Positions 8,338 to 16,479 of a stretch of DNA of 64,000 bases are shown in pieces; the stretch's first letter is position 1, and every line of letters begins with the position of its first letter. The DNA comes from Falsiroseomonas sp051433165 (GTDB lineage: Bacteria > Pseudomonadota > Alphaproteobacteria > Acetobacterales > Acetobacteraceae). The stretch covers positions 248,001-312,000 of the forward strand of contig NZ_JBHMFS010000001.1 of NCBI RefSeq assembly GCF_051433165.1, written 5' to 3'. Under the pieces are notes generated by a model. That model saw nothing but the letters and a program-made list of their open reading frames with translations, was not told the DNA's origin and did no database searches. The position numbers and the translations under genes were made by a program.

Positions 8338-8579
8338 GGCCGTTCGGCCTCCATCGCGTCGCGCACCGCCTGTTCCAGCTTGCCCAGCGCGAACTCGATC
8401 CGGTCCAGATCCTCGTTCAGCCGCGCCGCGGGGGTGTCCGCGTCGATGCGGGCATAGATTTCTTCAAGTGTCCCGGTGGGGCGGGGGGCGGTGCGAGTGG
8501 GCGCGCGCTGGTCGGGGAAGCGGTAGCCATGGATGCGCTCCGCCTCGTCGCCCGCCGGCAGCATCGGGTCGCGGCTCAT
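8334..8579 (-). CDS. 81-residue protein between lutB and lutC
   Basis: A small acidic protein of unknown function. The ATG at 8579 overlaps the lutB stop as ATGA, and its own stop overlaps the lutC start by four bases. That fixes the frame and start and argues strongly that it is a real gene. The visible sequence has an N-terminal segment mentioning a conserved-looking GYRFPDQ motif and a C-terminal helix (EDLDRIEFALGKLEQAV) able to form an amphipathic or coiled-coil surface. No signal peptide or membrane segment. It may be an accessory subunit or assembly factor for the Lut complex, which is inferred from position only. Confidence 0.8.
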   Translation of the reverse strand: MSRDPMLPAGDEAERIHGYRFPDQRAPTRTAPRPTGTLEEIYARIDADTPAARLNEDLDRIEFALGKLEQAVRDAMEAERP

Positions 8580-10009
8580 CGGCGCGCCGCCCGCTGCTGG
8601 GCCTTGTAGCGGGCCATGAAGGTCCCGCCCGGTTCCGGCGCCGGCAGATCCCGCCCCGCGGTCCAGCCGCCGGCCAGCGGCAGCGACTTGAAGGCGCCTT
8701 TGCCGCGGCCGAGCAGCGACAGCGCGCCGATGCCGAGCCTGGTCGCCATCCGGTACATGCCGGGCCGCTTGGCGAACCAGGCCCAGAAGGCGAGGCCGGA
8801 GCGGACGGATTGCGGCGACAGATGCCGCTCGAATTCGCGTTCGCGCCAATGCCGCATCAGTTTTGGCAGCGGGATCTTCACCGGGCAGACGCTTTCGCAT
8901 TTGCCGCAGAAGGTACTGGCGTTCGGCAGGTTGCCGGCCTTGTCGATGCCGATCAGCGTCGGGGTCAGCACGCTGCCCATCGGGCCGGGATAGACCCAGC
9001 CATAGGCATGCCCGCCGGCCACGCCATAGACCGGGCAGTGGTTCATGCAGGCGGCGCAGCGGATGCAGCGCAGCATTTCCTGGAAATCGGTGCCGATCAT
9101 GTTGGACCGGCCATTGTCGATCAGGACCACATGGTAGTCCTCCGGCCCATCCAGGTCGGCTTCGCGCCGGATGCCGGTGGAGAAGGTGGTGTAGACGGAA
9201 AAATCCTGGCCGGTGGCGGACCGCGCCAGCAGGCGCAGCAGGCTGGTCGCATCCTCCAGCGTCGGCACGACCTTTTCGATGCTGGCCAGCACGATGTGCG
9301 TCTTGGGCAGCGTCTGCGTCAGGTCGCCATTGCCTTCGTTGGTGACGATGACGTTGCTGCCGGTCTCGGCGATCAGGAAGTTGGCGCCGGTGATGCCGAC
9401 ATCGGCGGCCAGGAAGCGCGACCGCAGCTTGGTGCGGGCTTCGGCCATGATGTCGCTACGTTCGTGGAACACGCGGTCCTTCGGAAGTTCCGTATGGATC
9501 TCCCGGAAGGTCTTTTCCCAGTCTTCGCGATTGAGATGGAAAGCCGGGCCGATGATGTGGCTCGGCGGTTCCTTGCGAATCTGCAAAATGTACTCGCCGA
9601 GGTCGGTTTCCACCGGCTCGATGCCATGGGCCTCCAGATGCTCGTTGATGCCGAGCTCCTCGGAGATCATCGACTTGCCCTTGGTGACCGTGCGCGCGCC
9701 CTTGTCGCGGCAGATCTTCAGGACCGCCGCGCGGGCTTCATCGGCGGTCGAGCACCAATGGACGGTGCCGCCGGCGCGCTCCACCTGGGCGGCATAGGCC
9801 TCCAGGTAGAAATCCAGGTTCGCCAGGGTGTGGTTCTTGATGTCGCGGCCGATGTCGCGCAGCTGCTCGAACTCCGGCAGGGCGGCCACCGCGGCGGCGC
9901 GCTTGCCGTGGGAGGTGCTCTTGCTGCGATCGAGCGCCTTCTGCAGCCCGGCATCGGCCAGGGCGCGGGCGGCATTCGCCTTGAAGGCGGGGGAGGTGAT
10001 GTGGACCAA
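8576..10009 (-). CDS. lutB: LutB/YkgF iron-sulfur protein (lactate oxidation)
   Basis: Iron-sulfur subunit of the LutABC lactate dehydrogenase. A LUD domain fills about residues 50-290 (ITGANFLIAETG near 207). Two ferredoxin-type cysteine sets follow: C315, C318, C321, C325 and C368, C371, C375, with a fourth cysteine for the second cluster presumably supplied by C325-type sharing as in the family. Length 477 residues. The start is TTG at 10009, preceded by AGGAGAG at ideal spacing; no ATG or GTG is available nearby. It heads the lutB-orf81-lutC-smr-xre chain. Confidence 0.93.
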   Translation of the reverse strand: MVHITSPAFKANAARALADAGLQKALDRSKSTSHGKRAAAVAALPEFEQLRDIGRDIKNHTLANLDFYLEAYAAQVERAGGTVHWCSTADEARAAVLKICRDKGARTVTKGKSMISEELGINEHLEAHGIEPVETDLGEYILQIRKEPPSHIIGPAFHLNREDWEKTFREIHTELPKDRVFHERSDIMAEARTKLRSRFLAADVGITGANFLIAETGSNVIVTNEGNGDLTQTLPKTHIVLASIEKVVPTLEDATSLLRLLARSATGQDFSVYTTFSTGIRREADLDGPEDYHVVLIDNGRSNMIGTDFQEMLRCIRCAACMNHCPVYGVAGGHAYGWVYPGPMGSVLTPTLIGIDKAGNLPNASTFCGKCESVCPVKIPLPKLMRHWREREFERHLSPQSVRSGLAFWAWFAKRPGMYRMATRLGIGALSLLGRGKGAFKSLPLAGGWTAGRDLPAPEPGGTFMARYKAQQRAARR

Positions 10010-10052
10010 GGTGCTCTCCTGCTCGCCGCAGATATAGCTTAGATCGCGCCTG

Positions 10053-11099
10053 CTAGCCCAGCAGCCGCCCGATCACCCGCGCCGTGTAATCCACCACCGG
10101 GATGATCCGCCCGTAGTTGATGCGCGTCGGCCCGATCACGCCGATGGCGCCCACGATCTGCTCCGCCCCGTTGCGGAAGGGCGAGACGACCATGGACAGG
10201 CCGGCGCTGTCGAACAACCCGCTCTCGGCACCAATAAAAATCTGCACCCCCTCCCCGCGCTGGGCCAGGTCGAGCAGCCGCAGCATCGTCTCCTGCGCTT
10301 CCAGCCGCTCGAACAGCGCCTGGATTTCTTGCACCCGCTGGGCGTGGTCCAGGCCGAGATTCTGCAACAGCTTGGCCTGGCCGCGCAGGATCAGCGACCC
10401 GCCGGCGCCGCCGGCCCAGGTGCCGAGCCCGGCCTCGATCACCTGCTGCGTCAGGGCGTCCAGCGCCGTGCGGTTGGCGGCGATCTCCTCCGCCACCGTG
10501 CCGCGGGTTTCCTCCAGCGTGCGGCCCGAAAGGCGGGCGTTCAGGTAGTTGCTGGCCTGTTGCAGGGCGGAAGGCGGCAGGCCGAGCGGCACCTCGATGA
10601 CGCGGTTCTCCACCTGGCCATCGGCCGTCACCAGCACCACCAACGCCCGCCCGGTGCCGAGTGCCACGAATTCGATATGCCGCACCGGCGCTTCCCGCTT
10701 GGGCGCCACCACCAGCCCCGCGGCGCCGGCGAGGCCCGAGAGCATCTGGCTCGCCTCGCCCAGCGTTTCCTGCAAGGACCGGCCGCCGGCGGCGCAGCGG
10801 GCGGCGATGGCGTCCCGCTCCTCCTCCGGCAGGGCGCCGAATTGCAGCAAACCGTCCACGAACAGCCGCAACCCGCGTTCCGTCGGCAGCCGCCCGGCGG
10901 AGGTGTGCGGGGCAAACAGCAGCCCGGCATCCTCCAGATCCGCCATGACATTGCGGATGGTGGCCGGGGACAGGGCGTGCGGCAGCCGGCGCGACAGGGT
11001 GCGGGACCCCACCGGCTCCCCGGTCTGGACGTAGGTTTCCACCAGCTCCCGGAAGATCGCCGCGCTGCGGTCGTCCAGCCCGGGTGGCAAGGGGCTCAT
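10053..11099 (-). CDS. hrcA: Heat-inducible transcription repressor HrcA
   Basis: The winged-helix repressor of class I heat-shock genes (groESL, dnaK), which binds CIRCE operators. The N-terminal winged helix contains LVETYVQTGEPVGSRTLS and the family signature SPATIRNVMADLEDAGLL at about residues 44-61. The remainder is the HrcA dimerisation/insertion domain, ending in GPTRINYGRIIPVVDYTARV. The chosen ATG gives 348 residues beginning MSPLPPG; the frame is open further upstream but adds only a P/A-rich leader. No grpE, dnaK or groE genes and no CIRCE repeat were seen close by, so its targets lie elsewhere. Confidence 0.93.
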   Translation of the reverse strand: MSPLPPGLDDRSAAIFRELVETYVQTGEPVGSRTLSRRLPHALSPATIRNVMADLEDAGLLFAPHTSAGRLPTERGLRLFVDGLLQFGALPEEERDAIAARCAAGGRSLQETLGEASQMLSGLAGAAGLVVAPKREAPVRHIEFVALGTGRALVVLVTADGQVENRVIEVPLGLPPSALQQASNYLNARLSGRTLEETRGTVAEEIAANRTALDALTQQVIEAGLGTWAGGAGGSLILRGQAKLLQNLGLDHAQRVQEIQALFERLEAQETMLRLLDLAQRGEGVQIFIGAESGLFDSAGLSMVVSPFRNGAEQIVGAIGVIGPTRINYGRIIPVVDYTARVIGRLLG

Positions 11100-11347
11100 C
11101 GCGGGCGACCCGGTGGGTCGCGGCGGCCTGGCGATTGGACCCATAGGGGCATGTCCCAAACCGTGAAGTTGCAAAGGGATGACGCTAGGGGGCGGGATGT
11201 GGCCGGGTCAACCGCGCCGGGGCGTGCCCGTCGGGCATCATCGCCCTATGTCGGGCGGCGCTGCCCCGGTGGCAAGCTTTCGACATGATTGCGCCACATG
11301 GCGGTTACAACGGCCGGGCTAGCCTGCGGCAACACGGGGGTCGCGAC

Positions 11348-11608
11348 ATGGGGCGGGCTTGGGTGCGAATGACAGCGGTGTTCGCGGCGGCATCGCTGCT
11401 GCTGGCGGGCGGGGCGGGGGTGCTGTCCTCCCTGCTTGTGGCGCCGGTGCGGGGGGCCGGGCGGATGGTGGCGCTGCTGCTGGCCTCCGTCGCGGCGGTC
11501 GGGCTGGGCCTGTTGCTGCTGGTCGGGCCGGTCGAGCCGGCGTTTTTCCTGACCGGCTTCCTGACTGGTTCCCGGACTTGGATGGAGGTGCCGATCGCCT
11601 GGCTTTGA
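11348..11608 (+). CDS. Small predicted membrane protein
   Basis: An 86-residue protein with two hydrophobic segments (about residues 8-28 and 38-58), the first preceded by positive charges, consistent with a two-helix inner-membrane protein. The start at 11348 has a GGGGGT site upstream. The family is not recognised. It lies 47 bases ahead of a lytic-transglycosylase-like gene in the same direction, so a cell-envelope role is possible but unproven. Confidence 0.55.
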   Translation: MGRAWVRMTAVFAAASLLLAGGAGVLSSLLVAPVRGAGRMVALLLASVAAVGLGLLLLVGPVEPAFFLTGFLTGSRTWMEVPIAWL

Positions 11609-11655
11609 ACCCGGCACGGTTGACGCCCCGCGGGCAAGGCGGGCAGGTGGCGGCC

Positions 11656-12291
11656 ATGCTGCGCCTTGCCCTCCTCCTCGCGCTGCTCACCTGGTCGTCG
11701 GGCCTGTCGGCCCAGGTCGCCGTGGATGATCCCTGGACCGCCTGCACCCGCGCCATCACGGCCGCGGAGTCCCGGAGCGGCATCCCGGATGGGTTGCTGT
11801 TGGCCATCGCCCGGGTCGAAAGCAGCCGCGCCCGCCCCGGTGGCGGCGCCGCCCCCTGGCCCTTCGCGCTGAATGCCGGCGGCGAGAGCATCTTCCCGGA
11901 AACCGCGACCGAGGCGGTGGAGACGGTGCAGGCGCTGCGCGAGGATGGCCGGCGTTCCATCGATGTCGGCTGCATGCAGGTGAACCTGGTCTATCACCCG
12001 GAGGCCTTTCCGGACCTTACCCAGGCCTTCCACCCGCCCAGCAACGTTGCCTATGCCGTGCGCTTCCTGCGGGAGCTGCGCGGCCGCACGGCGAGTTGGG
12101 CGGAGGCGGTGGCGCAGTATCATTCGGCCGAGCCGGGCCGGGGCCTCGCCTATCACACGCGGGTGCGGGTGGCGCAGGGTGCGGCGCTGGCGCCAAGGGT
12201 GGTGGCCGGGCTATGCGCGCCGGGGTTGCGGGCGCGGCTGGTGATCCCACCGGGCGCCGGCGCACGTCCGCGCCTGGTGTGCCGCCGGTAG
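11656..12291 (+). CDS. Lytic transglycosylase (SLT-like domain), exported
   Basis: A 211-residue predicted periplasmic murein hydrolase. Residues 1-19 form a signal peptide (LRLALLLALLTWSSGLSA-Q). The SLT fold follows: GIPDGLLLAIARVESS contains the catalytic glutamate (near residue 57), then SIDVGCMQVNL and an AVAQYHSAEPGRG motif near the end. These are the usual three SLT signatures. The upstream frame is open to 11359, but the ATG at 11656 sits directly before the signal peptide. Similar short soluble SLT proteins often accompany secretion or flagellar machinery, none of which is in view here. Confidence 0.85.
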   Translation: MLRLALLLALLTWSSGLSAQVAVDDPWTACTRAITAAESRSGIPDGLLLAIARVESSRARPGGGAAPWPFALNAGGESIFPETATEAVETVQALREDGRRSIDVGCMQVNLVYHPEAFPDLTQAFHPPSNVAYAVRFLRELRGRTASWAEAVAQYHSAEPGRGLAYHTRVRVAQGAALAPRVVAGLCAPGLRARLVIPPGAGARPRLVCRR

Positions 12292-12358
12292 GATTTTCGT
12301 TCGGGGAACCCGCGCGCCCTGCGGCGCTTTCATCGATATCACGCGGAGCTACGACGAC

Positions 12359-12610
12359 ATGGGTTTCATCTGGACGATCATCATCGGCTTCCTGGCCGGC
12401 GCCTTGGCAAAATTCCTGATGCCGGGGCGGGACCCGGGCGGCTTCATCATCACCATCCTGCTCGGCATCCTGGGCGCCGTGGTGGCGACCTGGCTGGGCC
12501 AGGCGATCGGCTGGTACCGGGCCGGGGAGGGTGCGGGCTTCATCGGCGCGGTGGTCGGCGCGGTGCTGGTGCTGGCGGTGTTCCGGGCAGTGGCCGGGCG
12601 CCGCGGCTGA
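12359..12610 (+). CDS. GlsB/YeaQ/YmgE family membrane protein
   Basis: An 83-residue protein of the Transgly_assoc family: three hydrophobic helices with small glycine motifs, GFLAGALAKFLMPG near the N-terminus and GFIIT-ILLGILGAVVATWLG in the middle. Members are small inner-membrane proteins, often stress-induced, of unknown function. Despite the family name there is no transglycosylase activity. It is probably transcribed with or just after the upstream SLT gene (67-base gap) and converges on the peptidase-like gene at 12614. Confidence 0.88.
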   Translation: MGFIWTIIIGFLAGALAKFLMPGRDPGGFIITILLGILGAVVATWLGQAIGWYRAGEGAGFIGAVVGAVLVLAVFRAVAGRRG

Positions 12611-12613
12611 GCT

Positions 12614-13201
12614 TCACTCCGACATCTTGCTGGTCATGCCGCGGGTGTCGATGTGGGTGAAGTTCTCGGACGGATAGGCGTGGATGTAGCCCTTGAAGGC
12701 GAACCACACGCCGAAGGGGCCCAGCTTCCACAGCCGCGGCAACTCTCCGAAGGGGATGTTGCCGGCGGCGACCTTCTCCGCCTTCCGTTCGAACATCACC
12801 GGGGAATGGAACATCTTCCCGGAATTGCTCCACTCCTTCAGGATCTTCTCGACCTCCGTGCAGGCCATGCCGGCGACTTTGAAGTCGATGGCGGTGAAGG
12901 CCATGTGCTGGCTGGTCTTGGCGCGGCCGGTATAGCCCGTGCTGCTGTCCGATGAGGCTTGGTTGTAGGCCTCGCTGCGATAGATGCTGACCAGGTTGAT
13001 CGTCTTGCCGAGATGTTCCCGCAGCGCATCCAGCACGATGATGGTGGGGATGATGTTGTCCCACAGCTTCTCGGGCGGCTTGCTGTTCTTCGTGCCGAAT
13101 TTGTTCTTGCCCGCGGTCCGCGACAGCAGTTCCGAGGCGTTGAAATGTTTCAGCCCCACCGCGCCGATGCGGGAAGCGAACTTCGTGTTGTAGTCCGACA
13201 T
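12614..13201 (-). CDS. M15-type D-Ala-D-Ala peptidase-like protein
   Basis: A 195-residue protein resembling peptidase M15A/VanY-type zinc D,D-peptidases. Key stretches are HFNASELLSR (residues 19-28), SIYRSEAYNQASS near residue 72, TSQHMAFTAIDFK (His and Asp zinc ligands, near 96-108) and FTHIDTRG near the C-terminus (third His). No signal peptide is visible, as in phage endolysins and in intracellular or lysis-dependent enzymes. The ATG at 13201 has GGGAGG upstream. It lies 83 bases after gshB in the same direction. No other phage-like genes adjoin it. Confidence 0.7.
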   Translation of the reverse strand: MSDYNTKFASRIGAVGLKHFNASELLSRTAGKNKFGTKNSKPPEKLWDNIIPTIIVLDALREHLGKTINLVSIYRSEAYNQASSDSSTGYTGRAKTSQHMAFTAIDFKVAGMACTEVEKILKEWSNSGKMFHSPVMFERKAEKVAAGNIPFGELPRLWKLGPFGVWFAFKGYIHAYPSENFTHIDTRGMTSKMSE

Positions 13202-13284
13202 CGCCCTGTCCTCCCGCCCCGCAGCATGGGCGGGACGGGTCGCGCGGCGATTTCAGTCCGCGTTGCGGTGCGGTGCCTTGTGTT

Positions 13285-14235
13285 TCACGGCGAGACCTTG
13301 GCTTCGATCGCGTCCCACAGCGCACGCTCCAGATGCACGCCGTCGAAGCGGGCGATTTCCTGCAGGCCGGTGGGGGAGGTGACGTTGATCTCGGTCAGAT
13401 AGCCGCCGATCACGTCGATGCCGACGAAGATCATGCCGCGCGCCTGCAATTCCGGCCCGATCGCCGCGCAGATTTCTTTTTCGCGGTCCGTCATCACGGT
13501 CGGGGTGGCCTTGCCGCCCACATGCATGTTGGACCGCGCCTCACCGGCCGCGGGCACGCGGTTGATGGCGCCCATGGCGACGCCGTCCACCAGGATGATA
13601 CGCTTGTCGCCCTCCCGCACGGCGGGGACGTATTTCTGGATCACCAGCGGCTCCCGCGACCGCTCGGTGAACATTTCCACCAGCGCATTCATATTCGGGT
13701 CTTCGGGGCGCAGGTGGAAGACGCCGGCGCCGCCATTGCCGAACAGCGGCTTGATGATGATGTCGCCGTGCTTTTGGCGGAATTTCCGAATTTGCCCGAC
13801 ATCGGCGGTCACCAGCGTCTCGGGCATCAGTTCCGGAAAATGGGTGACGAACAGCTTCTCCGGCGCGTTGCGCACGCTGGCCGGGTCGTTCACCACCAGG
13901 GTCTTCGGGTGGATGTGTTCCAGGATGTGGGTGGCGGTGATGTAGGCCATGTCGAAGGGCGGGTCCTGGCGCATCAGCACCACATCCACCTGGCCGAGAT
14001 CCAGCTCCTCCGCAGCGCCCAGGGTGAAGTGGTTGCCCTTCTCCCGCCGCACCTCGACCTTCTGGGCCTGCGCCAGCACCTGGCCGCCGAGCAGCGCCAG
14101 ATCCCGCACATGGTAGTGCCACAGCGCGTGGCCGCGGGACTGGGCTTCCAGCATCATCGCGAAGGTGCTGTCACCCTCGATGTTGATGGAGGCGATGGGG
14201 TCCATCTGGACCGCGACCTTGAGGCTGCGCGCCAT
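13285..14235 (-). CDS. gshB: Glutathione synthetase
   Basis: An ATP-grasp ligase that joins gamma-glutamylcysteine and glycine, the second step of glutathione synthesis. The 316 residues cover the whole GshB family: N-terminal VAVQMDPIASINIEGDSTFAM, central MRQDPPFDMAYITATHILE (about residue 80), ATP-grasp segments IIKPLFGNGGAGVF and AINRVPAAGEARSN, and the metal-binding end YLTEINVTSPTGLQEI. The ATG at 14235 is chosen because GGAGAA precedes it; the open frame upstream would run into the divergent aroE promoter. No gshA in the window. Confidence 0.96.
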   Translation of the reverse strand: MARSLKVAVQMDPIASINIEGDSTFAMMLEAQSRGHALWHYHVRDLALLGGQVLAQAQKVEVRREKGNHFTLGAAEELDLGQVDVVLMRQDPPFDMAYITATHILEHIHPKTLVVNDPASVRNAPEKLFVTHFPELMPETLVTADVGQIRKFRQKHGDIIIKPLFGNGGAGVFHLRPEDPNMNALVEMFTERSREPLVIQKYVPAVREGDKRIILVDGVAMGAINRVPAAGEARSNMHVGGKATPTVMTDREKEICAAIGPELQARGMIFVGIDVIGGYLTEINVTSPTGLQEIARFDGVHLERALWDAIEAKVSP

Positions 14236-14341
14236 GGGGGGTTCTCCGTTTCGGCCCCTCCTGTCGCATTGCCGGCGCCCGGTTGAAAGAGGGAGGTCGC
14301 GGGCATTGACCGGCGCGGCGGCGGCGGGGCACTTCACGGGA

Positions 14342-15181
14342 ATGAACATCCTCTCCGGAAAGGCCCGCAAGGCCGGGGTGCTGGGCTGGCCGGTGGCGCA
14401 TTCCCGCTCGCCGCGGCTGCATGGCTATTGGCTGGCGCAGCACGGCATCGATGGCGCCTACCTGCCCCTGCCGGTGCGGCCCGAACACTTTCTCGAATCC
14501 GTGCGTGCCCTGGCCCGGATGGGTTTTGCGGGCGCCAACGTCACCATCCCGCACAAGGAAGCGGCCTATGCGCTGTGCGACGCGGTGGATGCGGTGGGGC
14601 AGCGGGCCGGGTCGGTGAACACGCTGTTCTTCAGGGACGACGGGCGGATCGAGGGCACCAGCACGGATGGCTACGGCTTCCTGGAATCCATCCATGAACA
14701 GGCGCCGGGCTGGCAGGCGGCGGATGGGCCGGCGGTGATTCTGGGTGCCGGCGGCGCGGTCCGGTCCGTCGCGGCCGCGCTGCTCGATGCGGGCTGCCCG
14801 CGCCTGGTTCTGGCCAACCGCACCGTGGCGAGGGCGGAGGCGCTGGCGCGCGATCTCGGTGGCCCGGTGGAGGTGGCGGACGCACCCCGGCTCGAAGGCG
14901 CTTCCCTGCTGGTCAACGGCACCTCCCTCGGCATGGTCGGAGAGCCGCCGCTGGCGATCGATCTGGCGCCGCTGCCGGGCACGGCCGTGGTGGCGGATAT
15001 GGTCTATGTGCCGCTGGAGACCGCGCTGCTGGCCCAGGCACGGGCGCGTGGCCTGCGGGCGGTGGATGGGCTGGGCATGCTGCTGCACCAGGCGCGGCCC
15101 GGTTTTCACCAGTGGTTCGGCGTGGCGCCGACCGTGGATGCGAAGCTGCGCGCCTTCGTTGCGGCGGATCTGCTGGCGTGA
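14342..15181 (+). CDS. aroE: Shikimate dehydrogenase (NADP+)
   Basis: Reduces 3-dehydroshikimate to shikimate in chorismate synthesis. Substrate-binding residues are visible in WPVAHSRSPRLHGYW (residues 17-31) and NVTIPHKEAA (catalytic Lys, near 65), with the NADP-binding GAGGAVRSVAAAL near residue 135. Length 279 residues. The start at 14342 matches the family N-terminus; the longer upstream frame overlaps gshB. The stop overlaps the coaE start (GTGA). aroE-coaE-dnaQ is a standard alphaproteobacterial arrangement. Confidence 0.96.
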   Translation: MNILSGKARKAGVLGWPVAHSRSPRLHGYWLAQHGIDGAYLPLPVRPEHFLESVRALARMGFAGANVTIPHKEAAYALCDAVDAVGQRAGSVNTLFFRDDGRIEGTSTDGYGFLESIHEQAPGWQAADGPAVILGAGGAVRSVAAALLDAGCPRLVLANRTVARAEALARDLGGPVEVADAPRLEGASLLVNGTSLGMVGEPPLAIDLAPLPGTAVVADMVYVPLETALLAQARARGLRAVDGLGMLLHQARPGFHQWFGVAPTVDAKLRAFVAADLLA

Positions 15182-15762
15182 AGATCATCGGCCTGACCGG
15201 CAGTATCGGGATGGGCAAATCGACCGCCGCCAACACGTTTCGCCGCCTCCGCGTCCCGGTCTTCGATGCCGATGCCGCCGTGCATGCGCTGCAAGGCCCT
15301 GGCGGCGCCGCCGTCGCCCCGGTGGAGACCGCCTTCCCCGGCACCACCGCGGATGGCCGCGTGAACCGGGAGGCGCTGCGCGCCCGCGTGCTCGGCGACC
15401 CCCCGGCGCTGCGCCGGCTGGAGGGCATCATGCACCCGCTGGTGCGTCGCGCGGAGGCACGCTTCCTCGCCACCTGCCGCCGGCGGGGGGAGGCGCTGGC
15501 GGTGCTCGACATTCCCCTGCTGCTGGAAACCGGCGGCCAGGGCCGGGTGGATTTCGTGCTGGTCGTCTCCGCCCCCGCCGCCGTCCAGCGCGCCCGGGTC
15601 CTGCGGCGGGCGGGCATGACGCCGGATCGCCTGGCCGCCATCCTCGCGCGCCAGATGCCGGATGCCCGGAAACGCCGGATGGCCGATGCGGTGGTGCAGA
15701 CCGGCCAGTCCCGTCACAATGCCCAGCGCCAGATCCGCGCGCTGGTTCGAAGGATGCGCTAG
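15178..15762 (+). CDS. coaE: Dephospho-CoA kinase
   Basis: Final step of coenzyme A synthesis, phosphorylating the ribose 3'-hydroxyl. A P-loop GLTGSIGMGKST lies at residues 5-16, followed by FDADAAVHAL and a LDIPLLLETGG motif near residue 110, all typical of CoaE. Length 194 residues. The start is GTG at 15178 inside the aroE stop (GTGA), and the P-loop begins immediately after, so no earlier start is sensible. Followed four bases later by dnaQ. Confidence 0.96.
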   Translation: MKIIGLTGSIGMGKSTAANTFRRLRVPVFDADAAVHALQGPGGAAVAPVETAFPGTTADGRVNREALRARVLGDPPALRRLEGIMHPLVRRAEARFLATCRRRGEALAVLDIPLLLETGGQGRVDFVLVVSAPAAVQRARVLRRAGMTPDRLAAILARQMPDARKRRMADAVVQTGQSRHNAQRQIRALVRRMR

Positions 15763-15765
15763 CCC

Positions 15766-16470
15766 ATGCGCCAGATCGTGCTGGATACCGAGACCACTGG
15801 CCTCGACCCCGCCTCCGGCGACCGGGTGATCGAGGTGGCGGCGATCGAGATCTTCAACTTCATGCCGACCGGCGCGACCTTCCACGAGCTGGTGGACCCG
15901 GAGCGCGACATCCCCGAGGAAGCCACCCGCGTGCACGGCATGACGGTGGAGATGCTGCGCGGCAAGCCGCTGTTCCGCGACATCGCAGGCCGGATGCTGG
16001 ATTTCCTCGGCGACAGCGAGATCATCGCCCACAACGCGCCCTTCGATTTCGGCTTCCTGGACGCGGAGCTGGTGCGCGCCGGCCAGCCGAAGCTGGACCG
16101 CGCCCGCATGGTGGACAGCCTGGCGGTGGCGAAGCGCCGCTACCCCGGCCTGCCGAACAGCCTGGATTCGCTGTGCCGCCGCCTGGGCGTGGATAACACC
16201 ATGCGGACCGCGCACAACGCGCTGCTCGACGTGAAGCTGCTGGCCGAGGTCTACCTGGAGCTAATGGGCGGCAAGCAGCCGGGCCTGGAGCTCGCCGCCC
16301 GCCCCGCCCGGCCGCTGGCCGCGGGCAGCATCCTGGTGGCGCCGGTGGCGCGCACGCCGCGCCCGATCATCCCGCGCGAGGACGAGCTGGCGGCGCACGC
16401 GGCCTTCGTCGCGACAAAGCTGAAGGACCCGCTGTGGATCAGCCTCGCCGAGGCGCCGCCACTGTCATAA
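15766..16470 (+). CDS. dnaQ: DNA polymerase III epsilon subunit (proofreading exonuclease)
   Basis: 3'-5' proofreading exonuclease of the replicative polymerase. The DEDDh motifs are complete: ExoI DTETTG (D7, E9), ExoII HNAPFDFGFLD near residue 88, and ExoIII HNALLD near residue 149. The end of the 234-residue protein (after about residue 185) is the flexible tail that in other bacteria binds the alpha subunit. Third gene of the aroE-coaE-dnaQ operon. Confidence 0.96.
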   Translation: MRQIVLDTETTGLDPASGDRVIEVAAIEIFNFMPTGATFHELVDPERDIPEEATRVHGMTVEMLRGKPLFRDIAGRMLDFLGDSEIIAHNAPFDFGFLDAELVRAGQPKLDRARMVDSLAVAKRRYPGLPNSLDSLCRRLGVDNTMRTAHNALLDVKLLAEVYLELMGGKQPGLELAARPARPLAAGSILVAPVARTPRPIIPREDELAAHAAFVATKLKDPLWISLAEAPPLS

Positions 16471-16479
16471 GCTGCGCGG

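Noticed and set aside
11100..11347. CIRCE operator near hrcA
   Set aside because: No GCACTC-N9-GAGTGC inverted repeat was found in the region upstream of hrcA.
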